Source of the DNA: Paulinella micropora
Taxonomy: Eukaryota > Cercozoa > Imbricatea > Euglyphida > Paulinellidae
Reading direction: 5' to 3'
Assembly (NCBI GenBank): GCA_019918135.1
Contig: WBZZ01006424.1
Location: forward strand, 175,001 to 239,000
DNA: 64,000 nt
Below are positions 1-11,186 of this stretch, piece by piece; within the stretch, counting starts at the first letter, position 1; each line of letters begins with the position of its first letter. Position numbers and translations under genes: made by a program. The notes under the pieces are model-generated. The model was not told the origin of the DNA. It ran no database searches and saw only the letters and a list, made by a program, of their open reading frames with translations.

Positions 1-963
1 CTGGTGACAGGTGCACCAGCCTGTTTTTCAGTATTATTTGTCCAGATTGAACCTCATGCCATTTTATTCCTGGTCTGTTGCAGTTTTCCTTTTCTTAAGA
101 ACTGTGTTTGGTTGTATGATATTACCGACTTTTTCTTAAGCTATCATTCAAGTTGGTGGCATTACATTTGGAGTCCACATCACTAGCGTGATTTCTTTCT
201 GCATTGCCACACGGGCATCCAGAACAAATTTTCGCTGACCTGTCTCACACGGGGACGTCAGACGAAAACAAATACTCCAACACAGAACCTTTATAGATCT
301 TCAAGTTACAAAACAAATCATTTGATTAGTCTCAAGTAGGTGTCTCGTACCCTCTAGCACAATCCATATCTGTGTGCTCACAGAGACATCAGATACAAAC
401 TCTCTGTCGTTCTTGCTGTTCTCACACAGAGACCAAGAAGAAGGAGGTGGACAGAAGAGTGAAGGAACACACACAAAACACAAACAAGCATAGGGACACG
501 AGCACAACACTCTACCCTTCTAGTTTGTGCATTTATCTGCATTATCTCACACCATGATACGTCAGAGTATTTTTGCAAATCTCTGATCGTTTTCTAAAGG
601 TATGTCGGAGGCTGAGAACCTATCCGACCAACTGTCGACTTCTCAAGGAGAGTTTTTCAAGCTTCTCTATTACTATCTGTGTGTAGGTCCTAGTGCCTCC
701 TACCAGATACAATATAGAAAAGAAAGAGGAGAAAGCAATTTGAGCAAGGAGAACAAGAAATCTGAGAAAGTCTCAAAGACTACTTTTCTCAAACAAAAAC
801 AAACATACAAACATTGTTACATAGAGGACAGGGAATCTCATTCGGACTACCCTCTCTATTAGTTTCTCTCTTCACTAGTCAATCGACTGAAGGAGGAACA
901 GAACACAAACGAACAAAAACCAAACACAGGAGCTGACACTGTCCTCCTGTTAGAGGATTTAAT
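1..963. other. No gene recognised; left flank of the retrotransposon
   Basis: Moderately AT-rich sequence with only short open frames and no recognisable domain. It may contain the 5' LTR of the downstream gypsy-type element, but the 3' LTR is missing from this window, so no LTR pair can be matched and no LTR boundary can be defended. Confidence 0.5.
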
Positions 964-981
964 GAAGGAGGAGGAGGAGGA

Positions 982-1583
982 TTGAATGAAGAAGGAGGAG
1001 GAGGATTGGATGATGGAGGAGGACAAGAAGAAGAAGCAGGTGGAGGAGTAGGGAGAGGAACAGAGATAAATAGACGAAGATTAACAATTATAGGAGTAGG
1101 AGGAGGAGTAAGAGGAGTAGGAGGAGGGAGAGGGAATGAAGGAGTAGGAGGAGGAGCAGAAGAGAGCTGGGAGGATATAAGTGACGAAGATGAAGGAGAA
1201 GGAGGACTTGAACAAGAAGAGAGCAGTGGAGTATATGGTAATCCCATACCACCTGCCCACACAGGAGGAGGACGACAGATGATCGACTTGATTAATATTG
1301 AAGGAGAGGAGATCACAGTGGAGGAACAACAGTGGGTGCAAGCCCACTATGACCTCTCAAAGAAGATTTTGATAACACGATGGGGGCAGAGAAGGACACT
1401 TATGTGATCCCTCATGATCTAAGAAGAGAGAGGAGTCGCACTAGAAGGGATGTCTATATCCCACTATCAAACACAGCACAGCTCCTCGGCAAACTGGTCT
1501 CCAATCAAGAAGAGAGAAAGAAGGTTCACATACCCACCTTGAACTACTTGATGCTATCTTTGGGGTGCACACCCAAGCTCTGA
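982..1583 (+). pseudogene. Gly/Glu-rich leader ORFs of the gypsy element
   Basis: Two overlapping frames (982-1407 and 1380-1583) give a protein that is first made of GGG/EE/RR runs and then contains a short unique segment rich in charged residues. The low-complexity part comes from GGA/GAA triplet reiteration. The second frame overlaps the gag-like ORF that follows, which suggests one original reading frame broken by indels. I recognise no domain. It is placed in the element because it is immediately upstream of gag-like sequence on the same strand; it could also be part of a 5' leader. Confidence 0.35.
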
Positions 1584-2386
1584 TTTGGGAACGTTCGTAC
1601 GGCCCACAGTGTGAGGGTTACCTCCAGTACGCAAACCCAAGAGCAACGGCCAGATTCCTCGCGACTGTTCAGGAGGCAGTCGATATAGCAAAAATGAAGA
1701 CCATTCTAGGTTCGAAAAACTTGAATGGCGTATTCCAATTTTTTACGACGGAAATGAAGGCTTTGGAAGAGGGGAAGAATGAAATGGAGAAAAACATTAA
1801 GGCAGCAGGAGAAACTCATCCTGTGGTTGATGAGTTAGATAAGACTGACAGGATACTGACCAAGCTCAGACTGTTGGTGGGTGCGTCACTGTACAAGGAG
1901 GCGTGGAAGAGATGGATTCCTACCAAGGATCACTCTGTGCTTAAAACAACCGCCCCACCACCGGTCGCCAATAAAGCAGGTGTTGAACAATATGTGGAGA
2001 ATTATAATTTTCTCAGATCTGCTTCTGAATTGGTGGCCTTTATCACTCATGCTCAAAAGCTGGTGATATCTGAGAAGAAGAAGGCGAAAGAGAATGAGGA
2101 GTTCGAGAAGAAGATGAGACTGGAAAGAATGAAAGCAACAGTGAGTAGTGCAAGGGCACACCCTCCGACATATCTTGCCCCACCAGCTCCTGCCCCACCA
2201 GCCCCTACACCTCCGGGCTCAACTACGATGGTGGTCACAAACACGGAGAAGAAGGATAGACAAAACATCATAAATGCCTTCAAGGGGAAGAAAGGAGGAG
2301 TGGCAAGTCTCATGCTCTATGCCAAGACGAGCTCAGACAAAGACTCTGATGCTTCGCTTTTGAGCAACAAAGAGATCAATGCCTGA
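1565..2386 (+). pseudogene. Gag-like ORF of the gypsy element
   Basis: A 273-residue frame, mostly alpha-helical and charged in appearance, with a Pro/Ala-rich segment at about residues 205-225 and no catalytic motif. The position between the leader ORFs and a zinc-finger/RG-rich ORF fits a capsid-type Gag domain. The start is uncertain because the preceding frame overlaps it by 19 bases and probably continued into it. The frame closes at 2386 and related coding appears to continue in another frame, so a frameshift is likely. Function is assigned by position, not by a diagnostic motif. Confidence 0.45.
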
Positions 2387-2531
2387 AGGCCTTTCCTTGT
2401 GACGAAACTCAGGAATATGAGGCTCTTGTTACTGTTTTTGATCAATCTCTAGTCTCGGAGGGATTCGATCTGACACAGTACAAGGTTTTGAGAAAGAAGG
2501 AGGAGGTCTAGACGCTCAGTGTGAACTGGCG

Positions 2532-3515
2532 GTGGCCACACTCATTTCATATTTTCAATCTCATGGATACCAGCATCTCTGCACTGGTACTCTAATAGGA
2601 TTTGAAATCTTTGAGACAGTGGCGATGAGTTTGAGGAGTGCTGTTAGCTTGGCGGCGACCCATTACGGAGGTAGTTTCCTCCTATGGGCTATTCTATGGC
2701 CGCAAGCCGATCATTCTCTATTTTTTTCGGCCTTGCACTCAGTGCACCCGAGCAAGCTTACTCAACTCATACAACAATGCCCGACGTTTAGTACAGTGAA
2801 GTCCAATAACTTCCTCGAGACAAACGTGTTCGAATCTACGGTTCGAAACGTTGCTCCGGCAGCACTGGTCCAAGAAATGATGAGTGCATGTTCGCACTTG
2901 GACACAGTCACGGAGACAGACATGGCACAGGCAGGCGGTGTACCTGTTGGCGCGCAAGCCACGTACACAAACCGAATTGCCGGTTGGAAGAGACAGAGAG
3001 AGCCAGACCTTAAGACCGCATGCTGGAGGTGGTTCGCGGGCTTGCCGTGTAAGGCAGAGATGGAGAACAGAGACTGCTCTTTCAATCATGACAGGCAGAA
3101 CCCAGCAGCAAGGGATAACTTTCTAATTAAGACGGAAGGCAACGAACCGGGCCTTTTCAATCTGCTTCAGACTGCCACTACGAACGAAGGCTGGTTTGCC
3201 AATCAGTGTGATGACGGCGAGTTAAGAGAGGCAATTATTGCCTACATGAAGAGGATGAAGGAGAAGGAGGAAAGGGAGAGGCAAAAGAACATAAAGGCCT
3301 CTCAAAGAGGACGAGGAGGAGGAGGAGGAGGACGAGGAGGAGGAGGAGGAGGAGGAGCATGGAGAGGAGCCTCGAGGTGGCAGGGAACCCCTCAGAGAGG
3401 AAGAGGAGGAGGTCGGGGATATAATCCCTATGGAGGGAGAGCTTTTCGGGCTCCAGCCCCCCCACCCAGAGGAGCAGGAGGCTCATGGGCAAGCTCCAAC
3501 CCAAACTTCGGTTGA
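2532..3515 (+). pseudogene. Nucleocapsid-like ORF: CCCH-type finger and RG-rich tail
   Basis: A 327-residue frame. Residues of about 160-185 contain a C-x8-C-x8-C-x3-H arrangement (starting TACWRWFAGLPC, ending CSFNHD), resembling a CCCH RNA-binding finger instead of the CCHC knuckle of most Ty3/gypsy Gag proteins. A long RG/GGG-rich tail follows from about residue 255, of the kind that binds nucleic acid. Together they suggest the nucleocapsid part of Gag. The finger spacing is wider than the canonical CCCH form, so it is a look-alike and not a certain family member. Confidence 0.5.
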
Positions 3516-3635
3516 GGTCAGATCTATAACACTGCCTCGGACATCGACACGTCATCCTACCCGGACGCTACTCAAGGCAATCGATTCGAGGTGGTGGAAT
3601 GACTGGAGGGGGAAGGAGAGAGGAAGGAGAAAACT

Positions 3636-4500
3636 GTGAAGTTTAACCCTAAAGTCACAGTGTTTTCTAATGCTGTTGTGCAGACTGGGCCAACACTTCC
3701 TCTATGTCAGAGCAAAGACGTGGGTACACAGAGGCTGCAGCCCCAAGGTAGCCTCATACCCGTTCACACATCACGATTACCAATGATAACTGATGCAAAT
3801 AGGAAGGCGAAACTTGCGATGGAGGCGAGGAGGCCAATGGCAGGCGTATCGCCTCGGCCGAGCAAACAATTACGAACAGACTCAATGTCAACGATCGCGG
3901 CGGGCGGCGAGAAAAAAGACAATAAGTGCACTCAAGTGCCACAAGACAAAATCACTGACATAGTAAACGCACCGGTACCGCTGAATAATAAAAACGATAG
4001 TGAGGGGAAACAAGAAGAGAAGAAGGTGGAGATGAAAGATTTAGAGACAAGACTCCAAAATTTGGAACGTAAAGGTCTTGTTCTCGCAGACAATATACAC
4101 AGGCCCGATGCTCTGTGTTATGCAGAACTTTATTGTGAAACTTTGAAAACCGTATTAAAAGTTGGTAATGATACAATGGCGAATATTAATGTTGTCGGCC
4201 GGAAGTTTTTTAATCGATACCGGGACTGGGTGGACGGAAATATGAAAAATTCGACAGGCACTCTGAAGGGAGTGGGTAGCCGGACGGTCATCACGGGAAT
4301 CACTGACCTTTAAATTAAAATCCGCACGAGTATACCGCATGGACCTTTATGTCGTCCCCGGTTACCACGGATCAATATTACTGTCGTATGACCAATTGGC
4401 TACGATGGGGGCTGTGATTGATTGCGCCGCACGGCGAGTGATATATGGAGTAAAAGAGGAGAAAAGAACGATATTGATCCCTTCAACGCTACTGACTCTT
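3636..4500 (+). pseudogene. Retropepsin-like protease region with altered active site
   Basis: The frame 3636-4313 starts with a Lys/Glu-rich linker, then a beta-rich segment in which NDTMANINVV (about 4162-4191) occupies the place of the aspartic protease D-T/S-G loop. After a frameshift near 4313 the neighbouring frame continues with a stretch like the flap and second half of a retropepsin (SILLSYDQLATMGAVID, about 4366-4420), where families normally read ILG-x-D. The glycine of the catalytic triad is replaced by Met, so activity is doubtful. Position just upstream of RT supports the call. Confidence 0.5.
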
Positions 4501-5600
4501 ATGAGGCTTATGAGCTGAGTCTAGCGACTGATCACAAAAAGATTGCCATCGCACATGAGGCACTTGAGGTGTACGTTCACCCCCATGTCGTAAGACCGGA
4601 TAAGCTGTCCTGGACCGACAATTGGGAATCCCAAGTGTGCACTGTCACAGTTCCGACATCCCATGGGGACAAAAAGTCTATTGGTGACTTAATGGAGAAG
4701 CGAAAGGAGGAGATTATATGTGTCGCACAAAGAAGCCCGTCGTTGGCGAGATTCGCGGAAGGAGTAGGAACAGATGTCCATATTACTAACGGATACTGTT
4801 TCCATGCGAAAGTAGGAGAAGAAAAAAGGGAGGCGTTTGTACCAAGGAGAACGGGGCAAATCCCGGATACTCCACCAGAAACTATTAAAAGTTGTATTAC
4901 TGATTTCTGGGGTGACGAGCCCACGTGACCGCGTTCACGGACTGAAGTGAAGAAATGCTTACGGACTTTATTCGAAAGTAATAAGCCGTATACTATTATC
5001 CTGCCGTATAATGAAAAGGCGATATGGGCGCAGGAAATAAGGGACCGGCTTATTGATCATCCTATACCGGTACCCTCTCGCAAGCAACAGTTAGTGGTGG
5101 CTTATCGTTTGGGAACTCGTGAGCAGAGCAGTGCATACAAGCGAGCTCAGAGACCTCGACAAGTTGAAATTGATACCGCAAGCATTCGCATGCTTTGATG
5201 GTTTCTACACTCGTCAGGCTCCTTTGCAATACGCAAGACTTATTGACATGCTGGTGGAGCTCGGCAAAGATGATGAGCCGGACACGGTCACGTGTATGAA
5301 AAGACGGGCCTAGATGATGTCTCGGAAGAGGACTTAGGCTTGGAGGAGGACAGAGAACCCCTCAATCAGACTAAGAAGATGTCTGATGAAGATTTCCAAG
5401 AGGCCGCGCGGAAAATTTTAGAAGAAGGAATAGGCACGGAGAGAGAGAGAAGGAGCTTTTAAAAGCCAAATTAGAGGCGAACAAGGAAATTGTCGACCCT
5501 CCACATGCAGGTGGTGTCAAGCCTGAGGACTTCACAGCGGTTATTTACAAAATACCGGGTGCGGAGCCGTCACCGGCACCACGAAGGGCGAACTTGAGTA
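4422..5600 (+). pseudogene. Pol linker of the gypsy element, broken frames
   Basis: Frames 4422-4928, 4947-5198 and 5119-5313 are short, charged and without a recognisable domain. They lie between the protease-like segment and the start of RT homology at about 5605, so they most likely come from the PR-RT spacer of the polyprotein. Stops and frame changes at about 4928, 5198 and 5313 show that it is not intact. Confidence 0.35.
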
Positions 5601-5604
5601 TACA

Positions 5605-7490
5605 TGAGCCGCGAAGATAGCGGAGGAGCTGGCAAGACAGCTGCTCAATGAGGACTTTATTGAGAGATCAACATCTCCACTAGTCTCACAGCCGAGAATA
5701 GTGCCGAAGCCAGGAGGAGAATGGCGCCTGACAGTTAACTATGCTCGTGTTAACAAGGTGCTGGAGGAAGAGAGAAATCCTCTCCCGACATTAGAAGAAG
5801 GAAGGAGAGTACTGCGGAATGCAAAATTCTATTCGGTCATTGACCTTAAGAATGGTTTCTGGCAGATACAACTGGAGGAAAAGTCCAGATGGCTGACGGC
5901 GTTTGTGGTGGGTATGGAAATATACCAATGGAAAGTGCTTCCGATGGGCCTCAAGCAAGCCCCAGGACTTTTCCAGAAGGCGATGCAGAAGATGTTGAGC
6001 AGTCAGTACGATGATTTGTCTGATGGAGGCTTTATGAGAAGGCGGGGACAGAAAGCGGGAGAATATGCATTTTGTTATATCGATGACATCATCGTACACT
6101 CTAAGACAATGGAGGAGTATCGATCATTTGTGCGATATATTCAGGCGCATCGGAGCTTTTGGCCTGAAGTGCAATCTAAAGAAGTGTCAACTTGCCAAGA
6201 CGAGTGTGACATACTTAGGGTACGAGATCTCCCATAACCGAGCCTCGATATCCAAGGAGAAGAGGGAGAAGATTATGAATCGACCGATACCAAAGAACCG
6301 CACTGAATTGCACTCATTCCTTGCGATGGCGCAATACTATAGCCAGTTCATACCCGATTGGGGCGCAACACGGGCTAATTTGGAGAGAATGATTGATTTT
6401 GGAGACTTTGAGAAGTGGGATGAAGAGGCTTTGCAAGCGGTTCATACGCTCAAAGATCTTATTTACAAAGAACCGAAGGACGGAGGACTGGTGTTAACGA
6501 TGCCCGACTTTACGAAACAATTCGTAGTCGATACAGACGCATCTAAGTTTGCGATTGGGGCTGTATTACAACAAGAGGATGATGAGAAGAAATTACGCCC
6601 AATCATGTTTATTAGTAGAAAGTTGTGTGCGGCGGAGAGAAACTATTGCACAAGGCAAAGAGAGACGTTAGCGGTGGTATGGGCCCTCAAGAGGCTCAGA
6701 GAGTATTTGTGGGGAGGACCTCAATTTATTGTCAGGACTGATCATCATAACCTGTTATGGTTGATGAATCATGAACAGACGGGATGGCTGGCGCGGTGGC
6801 AAGCGTTCTTGTCTTGTTTCGATTTTACAATGGTCCATCTACCGGGGAAGCGAAATGTGGTCGCTGATAGCCTCTCTAGGCTAGAGTTTGACTCAGAAGA
6901 ATCGTCGTTGGTGTCCACGGTGGAGATGGAAGACTTGTCCACTGACAAGGTGTACGAGGTCAGCCACATTGAGGCGATGGGGACGGCGAGTGGAGTCCGA
7001 TATGACCGCACGGGTCTATGGTACAGTCCACAAGGCCAGGATCACGGGATCTGTTGCGAGCTACATACCCAGGAGGATGCTGAGTGGTCCTATGAGGTAT
7101 ATGAGAATGCGAAGGCGAACATGAGAGAGGAAGAGGAGACGCAGGAAGCTTATGCGGAGCCTCCTCAAGAGCAGAGAAGTGACCTAGATGATGATCCGGA
7201 GAGGATCGGGGTACGGCTAGAGGATGGTACTGTCCATATAGCCTCGCCTACTGCATGGAGGCAACAACAGACTCAAGATCCGGAGTTTAAGGAACTCATA
7301 CAGTTATATCAGAACCCGGATGAGATAAAGATGACGAAAGCGATCAAAGATCAGATGAAGGAGATGGAGAGATGGTCTCTTGTGGTATAAGGGCCTCCAC
7401 GGTCGATATGCGTCACAGCCGGACAAATGGACCCTTTGGGTACCGGAGAGTCTGAGACAATTTATATTTGTCGCAGCCCACAACTGCCCA
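5605..7490 (+). pseudogene. Reverse transcriptase-RNase H and start of integrase (Pol)
   Basis: RT homology begins about 5605 and includes the fingers segment (VPKPGGEWRLTVNY), the palm segment (KNGFWQIQL, then PMGLKQAPGLFQ) and the catalytic YIDDIIVHS at about 6078-6105. A frameshift between about 6110 and 6140 moves the reading into the frame of 6065-7390, which continues with the RT connection (LGYEISHN), an RNase H domain starting at VDTDASKFAIGAVL (about 6530) and TDHHNLLWL. A stop near 7390 is followed in another frame by the beginning of an integrase H2C2-type zinc finger, cut at about 7490. DNA polymerisation and RNA removal are the family roles; this copy cannot be active. Confidence 0.9.
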
Positions 7491-7789
7491 CTAACGTCGT
7501 CGTCGTTGTGATCAAACCATAACCCCAAAGAAAGTGCCCCCAAGGTGAGCAAGTGCTGTGCGCCGTTCCGAATCACCAGTACCCAAGCGTTGTTGGGGGA
7601 CGGCCTAGCAACGCCGGGCCAGCCCCCTGGATCCGCCGGGATCCCCAGCCTTTCTAGATCAAACATCTTGGTCTCCCAGCCCAGCCGCGCGGCCCTTTGC
7701 TGGATTCCGTGAAGATCGTCACCCGTGAGTCCTGGGGACAGGCTGTCTGGCTTGTCCTCGGGACCTTGAAAGGCTACGGTCATGTACAC
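7491..7789 (-). pseudogene. Truncated unknown ORF of the GC-rich block
   Basis: On the minus strand a frame begins at 7789 (MYMTVAFQG) and reads about 100 residues of ordinary complexity before running into the antisense of the retrotransposon at about 7490; the remaining codons to 7304 are antisense to Pol and not real. A hydrophobic stretch WVLVIRNGAQHLL lies near residues 66-78. I do not recognise the family. Its GC content and the adjoining surface-protein gene place it with the virus-like block. The missing C-terminus was probably removed when the retroelement and this block were joined. Confidence 0.4.
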
Positions 7790-8192
7790 GACATAGAAAG
7801 AGGGAAGAGAGATTAGTGGGGTGCCGGGGGGGGGGGGAGGGGAAATCCATCAAAAGAAGAAAGAAATATTGAAGAGGGAGGGAGAGGGGGGGCACCCCCA
7901 CCCCCCCCCTTAAAAAAAGAGACCCATTCTTAGGCTTCCCCGCTCTCTTTCTCCTGGTCAGGAGAAGAGAGAGACAGTTGGGGAAAGGGAGGGTGGGGGG
8001 GTGGGAAGGGGCACAAGGGAGAGCGGGAAGACCCCTTCCCCTTCCCACACCCCCTTATAACCCCCCCCCCTTCCACCCAATATCCCCGTATTTTCTCTCT
8101 CTCCCTCGCTTTCCCGCCGAACCAGTTGTAAAGAGACGAGAACAAGAAAAGCGAGAGGGAAAAAAGAAAAAGGGAAGAAGCTCCGTCGAGGG
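7790..8192. promoter_or_regulatory. Divergent intergenic region with G and C runs
   Basis: A 400-bp spacer between a minus-strand ORF start (7789) and a plus-strand ORF start (8193). It holds several G or C runs of 8-10 bases, CT-rich tracts and no long unique ORF. Similar poly-G/poly-C spacers occur before other GC-rich genes here (48.8 kb, 52.7-52.9 kb), so a bidirectional promoter role is plausible; no specific factor site is recognised. Confidence 0.4.
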
Positions 8193-8534
8193 ATGAGGAC
8201 GAGGCCTAGCCTATTGATACTAGGCATGTGGCTGTGCTGGGCACAGCACAGCATATTACGGCCCTTCTGGTGCAGCTGGAAAAGAGCACCGAGGCCGGAG
8301 ACGCTGGTATTTACAGTGAAGGCTGCGGGCGGAGCTGCCGGCAGTTTTTTTGAAATGCCTGCAGCCAGGGCCTCGGCGGTTCGGAACACGAGGAGACGAG
8401 CGCGAATGCTGCTACAGCAACAGGAGGGTCTGCCCCCCGGGGGCCAGTACGAGGTTGACTGGGGGGACGGAACAAACAGCGTGTGCCCCGCCGAGAACGG
8501 TTGGTGCCGGCACCAGTACGAGCGGGCGGTTACG
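8193..8534 (+). pseudogene. 5' part of a PKD/BspA-like surface-protein gene split by the transposon
   Basis: The frame starts at 8193 with a signal-peptide-like segment (SLLILGMWLCW) and reaches a PKD-like motif, YEVDWGDGT, at about residues 86-94, followed by CRHQYER, the counterpart of the CAHTY segment in the three intact-length paralogues near 56-61 kb. Sequence identity to the gene ends at 8534, where the terminal inverted repeat of the transposon begins; residues after this belong to the element. The rest of the gene resumes at 19088. A small frame offset must exist upstream of the junction, because direct joining does not keep the frame. Confidence 0.75.
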
Positions 8535-8700
8535 TACAACAATGATTCGGCCAAATGTGGGGTATCAATTTTTCCGAAATTGTCCTACAGGTGATTTTGC
8601 ACTTTTTGATTCAGACATTGAAAATGTGTTTTATTTAGTAAAAATAATATTGAATAAGCTGAATAACGTATTAAAATGATTTGCCAGTTGTTTTAAAGCT
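8535..8700 (+). repeat. Left terminal inverted repeat
   Basis: Begins TACAACAATGATTCGGCC and matches the reverse complement of 18920-19087 almost perfectly over about 166 bases, with a few one-base indels and substitutions, ending at TTTTAAAGCT. Confidence 0.92.
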
Positions 8701-8961
8701 TCCTAGTTTGACTTTGTGATATCAATATGAAGCCTCCTACATATGTGAGAAAGGATACTTAGTCATTTATTAAATCTTAATATTGGTTTTTCTCATCCGT
8801 TTCAATAATGAATTTGATTACTAAATCTGCTTAATTGCATTATTACAAGCTGAATATTAAATAATATTCGACAAATCATTAATAACCTTCGACTTGAATT
8901 AGTATCCAGCTGGTGGAGCTCGCCGGGGGGGGGGTGGTAGATTGAAATGAGCTACAGTCAC

Positions 8962-9888
8962 TTACAGAGCAGCTGCACGGCGAGCTAGTTTCTTCAACTC
9001 CCTTGCATACTTTCTAGATGTTTTCGCAAGCCAATCTTCTTCTTCTTCTTCTTCTTCTTCTTCTTCTTCTTCTTCTTCTTCCGATTGCACTCGACCCCTA
9101 CCTTTGCCCCGACCCCGAGCTCTGGCCCGACCCCGACTGTCTTCTTCTTCTTCTTCTTCTTCTTCTTCTTCTTCTTCTTCTTCTTCTTCTTCTTCTTCTT
9201 CTTCTTCTTCTTCTTCTTCGTCCGATGGCACTCTAACCCTACCCCTGCCCCGACCCCGACCCCGACCCCGAGCACGACCCCGAGCACTTGCCCGACCCTG
9301 ACCTCTAGCAAGACTATCTCTACCACCCACTGCAGCCTTTCCTTTTTGTTCAATGCTGCAATCACATACTTGAAAGTGCCCCCATGCTGCACTCACAAGT
9401 TCTGCACGTTTGAACTGCTTTCTATCAGCATTTCGAAAGGCTATGCCATGTGCTCGAAGATAGCTTACCAACTCCTTCACTAACACTCTCATCGCTCCAA
9501 AAGCTTTTTCATCTGACGCGACAGCAAGAAAGGATGCAACCCTTTCCCATGCTGGCATTGACCTACCATCAGCTGCCTCAAACGCTAAATCCTGTTCTAA
9601 TCGCTGCTGTGCTGAGAGCATTCTACCTCCAACCCAAGCAGGATGCGTTGGCGGTTGGCTATCACTGAGGAAGTAAGTTCTAGGGTAGTTTAGCCTTTCC
9701 TCCTCTGTCAGTTTGGAAAGACCGATCATCTTTGCCTTCCTGTCAGGTGGGACTGCAAAGGGGTCCGGTGGAAGATCTGCTAGCACTCTAACATTCACTG
9801 ACCACTTCTGATCGTTTTTGTCAGTGCAGGAAATATGACCTGGATAACCAGGCTCGCCTCCCTCGCCGTAGCTTCCTGCAAAGCGCAA
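8962..9888 (-). CDS. Acidic and RG-rich 3' exon(s) of the transposon's minus-strand unit
   Basis: A 308-residue frame reading toward 8962. The first ~200 residues are of normal complexity (for example YPRTYFLSDSQPPTHPAWVGG), followed by RGRG-rich stretches and two poly-Glu runs encoded by GAA repeats (9139-9219 and 9037-9080 on the plus strand read as CTT repeats). It ends in a basic, KYARELKKLARRAAAL tail. The frame opens without a clear start and is preceded by intron-like sequence, so it is probably a 3' exon of the transposase gene. RG and poly-E segments suggest chromatin or nucleic-acid contact. No domain is recognised with confidence. Confidence 0.5.
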   Translation of the reverse strand: MRFAGSYGEGGEPGYPGHISCTDKNDQKWSVNVRVLADLPPDPFAVPPDRKAKMIGLSKLTEEERLNYPRTYFLSDSQPPTHPAWVGGRMLSAQQRLEQDLAFEAADGRSMPAWERVASFLAVASDEKAFGAMRVLVKELVSYLRAHGIAFRNADRKQFKRAELVSAAWGHFQVCDCSIEQKGKAAVGGRDSLARGQGRASARGRARGRGRGRGRGRVRVPSDEEEEEEEEEEEEEEEEEEEEEEEEEEDSRGRARARGRGKGRGRVQSEEEEEEEEEEEEEEEDWLAKTSRKYARELKKLARRAAAL

Positions 9889-9956
9889 GCCTGCAACTGC
9901 GCCTGGGCGGCCTATAAAACATTTTCAGTTATGTATGACAATATAACAATAAACAT

Positions 9957-11039
9957 TTACAACCTAGCATATGTTCTAGTATCTGGTCCTTCTCCTCCTG
10001 TCCACAATACTTCTGCGCAAGCTTGCGAACATCCTTCAGAAGTTTTGGATCTGCAAACTTTACGGGAGGAAGTTTTTTGGGCAGCGTCCCTTCCGCTATT
10101 TAACAAAATAAAATAAAAGTTAGATTTTTCAACTAACAGGAGAGCAAAGTGAAAACCTGGAGCCCGGATCATCATTTTAATCGGAGCTCCGTCTGGTCGG
10201 TCCCTTTCCCCGTGCCAATGCTCTTGCCCGTCTCCGAAGGTCTTTACCTTGGCCGTGGGGAGGCCGTTGTTGCCATCGCCTGGTACTCCAGCGTTGATTT
10301 GCCATGCCAGGGGACGATTCTTGTACTTCAAGTACTTGTTCATGCATGGTGAAAAAAAATTCACCCAGTCATAACTGGTGATCAGGATACAGACGACAAT
10401 ACGTTCTTTGTCTTTGGTGAACGCGCGAAGCAGCTTGAACAAAGCCTGAGCGATGCTTGTGGTTAAAAAGGTAGTGCCTAACCCTCGTCTCATCGTGCAA
10501 AACTTCTGATCATCACCGGAAAACCCATGGTGTGGGAGATTTCGATGAGTCTGTCCTTGCAAAAACCATCCCGCCCAGATAATGAAGTTGATAAAGCCAT
10601 ACATACCCCAGCCAGTATTTTCGCCCCCTCCGTCAAACTCAATGAAGAGCTTCCATGCGGCCATAGTGTCAGTGCTCCACAGCCGACTCCGTAGCATGTG
10701 GTAAAGGATAGAGATTGTACTGTTCTGACCTTTTTCAATACCAGGGCCGTGAGTGTAGATGTAACTTTTCCTGGTTCTGTAACAACTGAACACCCCAAGG
10801 CCAAGACGAATAACGTACTTACCTTTAAAGTCAGTGGATTTGCGTCGACATGAAGGAACGAGCACAGGGGGTGTCCCGTCAAAAGAGCAAACAATCGATC
10901 GAAGGTCAAGAGGTGCTTCAGACTTCCGCCTAGTGGTTTGGAAACGATTTTCCCGATGGATTTTGTGATGAGTTTGGCTCCTCACCTTCCACTGTTGAAA
11001 TTCAGCTTCATTTTTGAACCCCCGCTCTTGTTCCTTCAT
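9957..11039 (-). CDS. DDE-transposase-like segment (DUF7869-like motifs)
   Basis: The frame contains SIVCSFDGTPP at about residues 48-58, then FIEFDGGGENTGWG at about residues 132-145 and GQTHRNLPHHGFS about 28 residues later. This order resembles the D-N-G-G-x-E-N and GHTHedIDxxFS motifs of DUF7869-type DDE transposase cores, which cut and join transposon ends. A C-terminal segment with WQINAG and HWHGERDRPDGAPIKMM follows. GTAAGT and ACAG boundaries within the frame (10822 and 10777) could mark a small intron, but removing it would break the frame, so it is left in. Weak identity to the canonical motifs keeps this tentative. Confidence 0.45.
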   Translation of the reverse strand: MKEQERGFKNEAEFQQWKVRSQTHHKIHRENRFQTTRRKSEAPLDLRSIVCSFDGTPPVLVPSCRRKSTDFKGKYVIRLGLGVFSCYRTRKSYIYTHGPGIEKGQNSTISILYHMLRSRLWSTDTMAAWKLFIEFDGGGENTGWGMYGFINFIIWAGWFLQGQTHRNLPHHGFSGDDQKFCTMRRGLGTTFLTTSIAQALFKLLRAFTKDKERIVVCILITSYDWVNFFSPCMNKYLKYKNRPLAWQINAGVPGDGNNGLPTAKVKTFGDGQEHWHGERDRPDGAPIKMMIRAPGFHFALLLVEKSNFYFILLNSGRDAAQKTSSRKVCRSKTSEGCSQACAEVLWTGGEGPDTRTYARL

Positions 11040-11120
11040 AAGCTGCTTGCATTGCGCTGCCAGCTCGGTGCAGACTTCATCCTTGGCGATGTCCTGGTCT
11101 ATTATTCACAGGAAAAAAAC

Positions 11121-11186
<66 letters not shown>

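Larger units (their letters stand above)
964..7490 (+). mobile_element. Ty3/gypsy-type LTR retrotransposon, decayed and cut off at its 3' end
   Basis: Gag-like, nucleocapsid-like, retropepsin-like, reverse transcriptase and RNase H segments follow one another on the plus strand, in the usual gag-PR-RT-RH-INT order. Frames shift repeatedly, so no polyprotein is intact. Homology stops at about 7490, where an integrase zinc-finger-like stretch (ending AHNCPLT) breaks off and GC-rich sequence coding on the other strand begins. No 3' LTR or integrase core follows. The tethering order RT-RNase H before integrase is established for Ty3/gypsy; the truncation is seen directly. Confidence 0.85.

Noticed and set aside
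879..1316. Pro/Ser-rich minus-strand ORF
   Set aside because: Antisense of the Gly/Glu triplet-repeat region of the gypsy element; no independent support.
9018..9301. Poly-Leu and poly-Ser ORFs on the plus strand
   Set aside because: Frames of a CTT repeat that encodes poly-Glu on the other strand.
10777..10822. 46-base intron inside the DDE-like frame
   Set aside because: GTAAGT and ACAG are present, but removal breaks the frame that carries the downstream DDE-like motifs; not called without transcript data.
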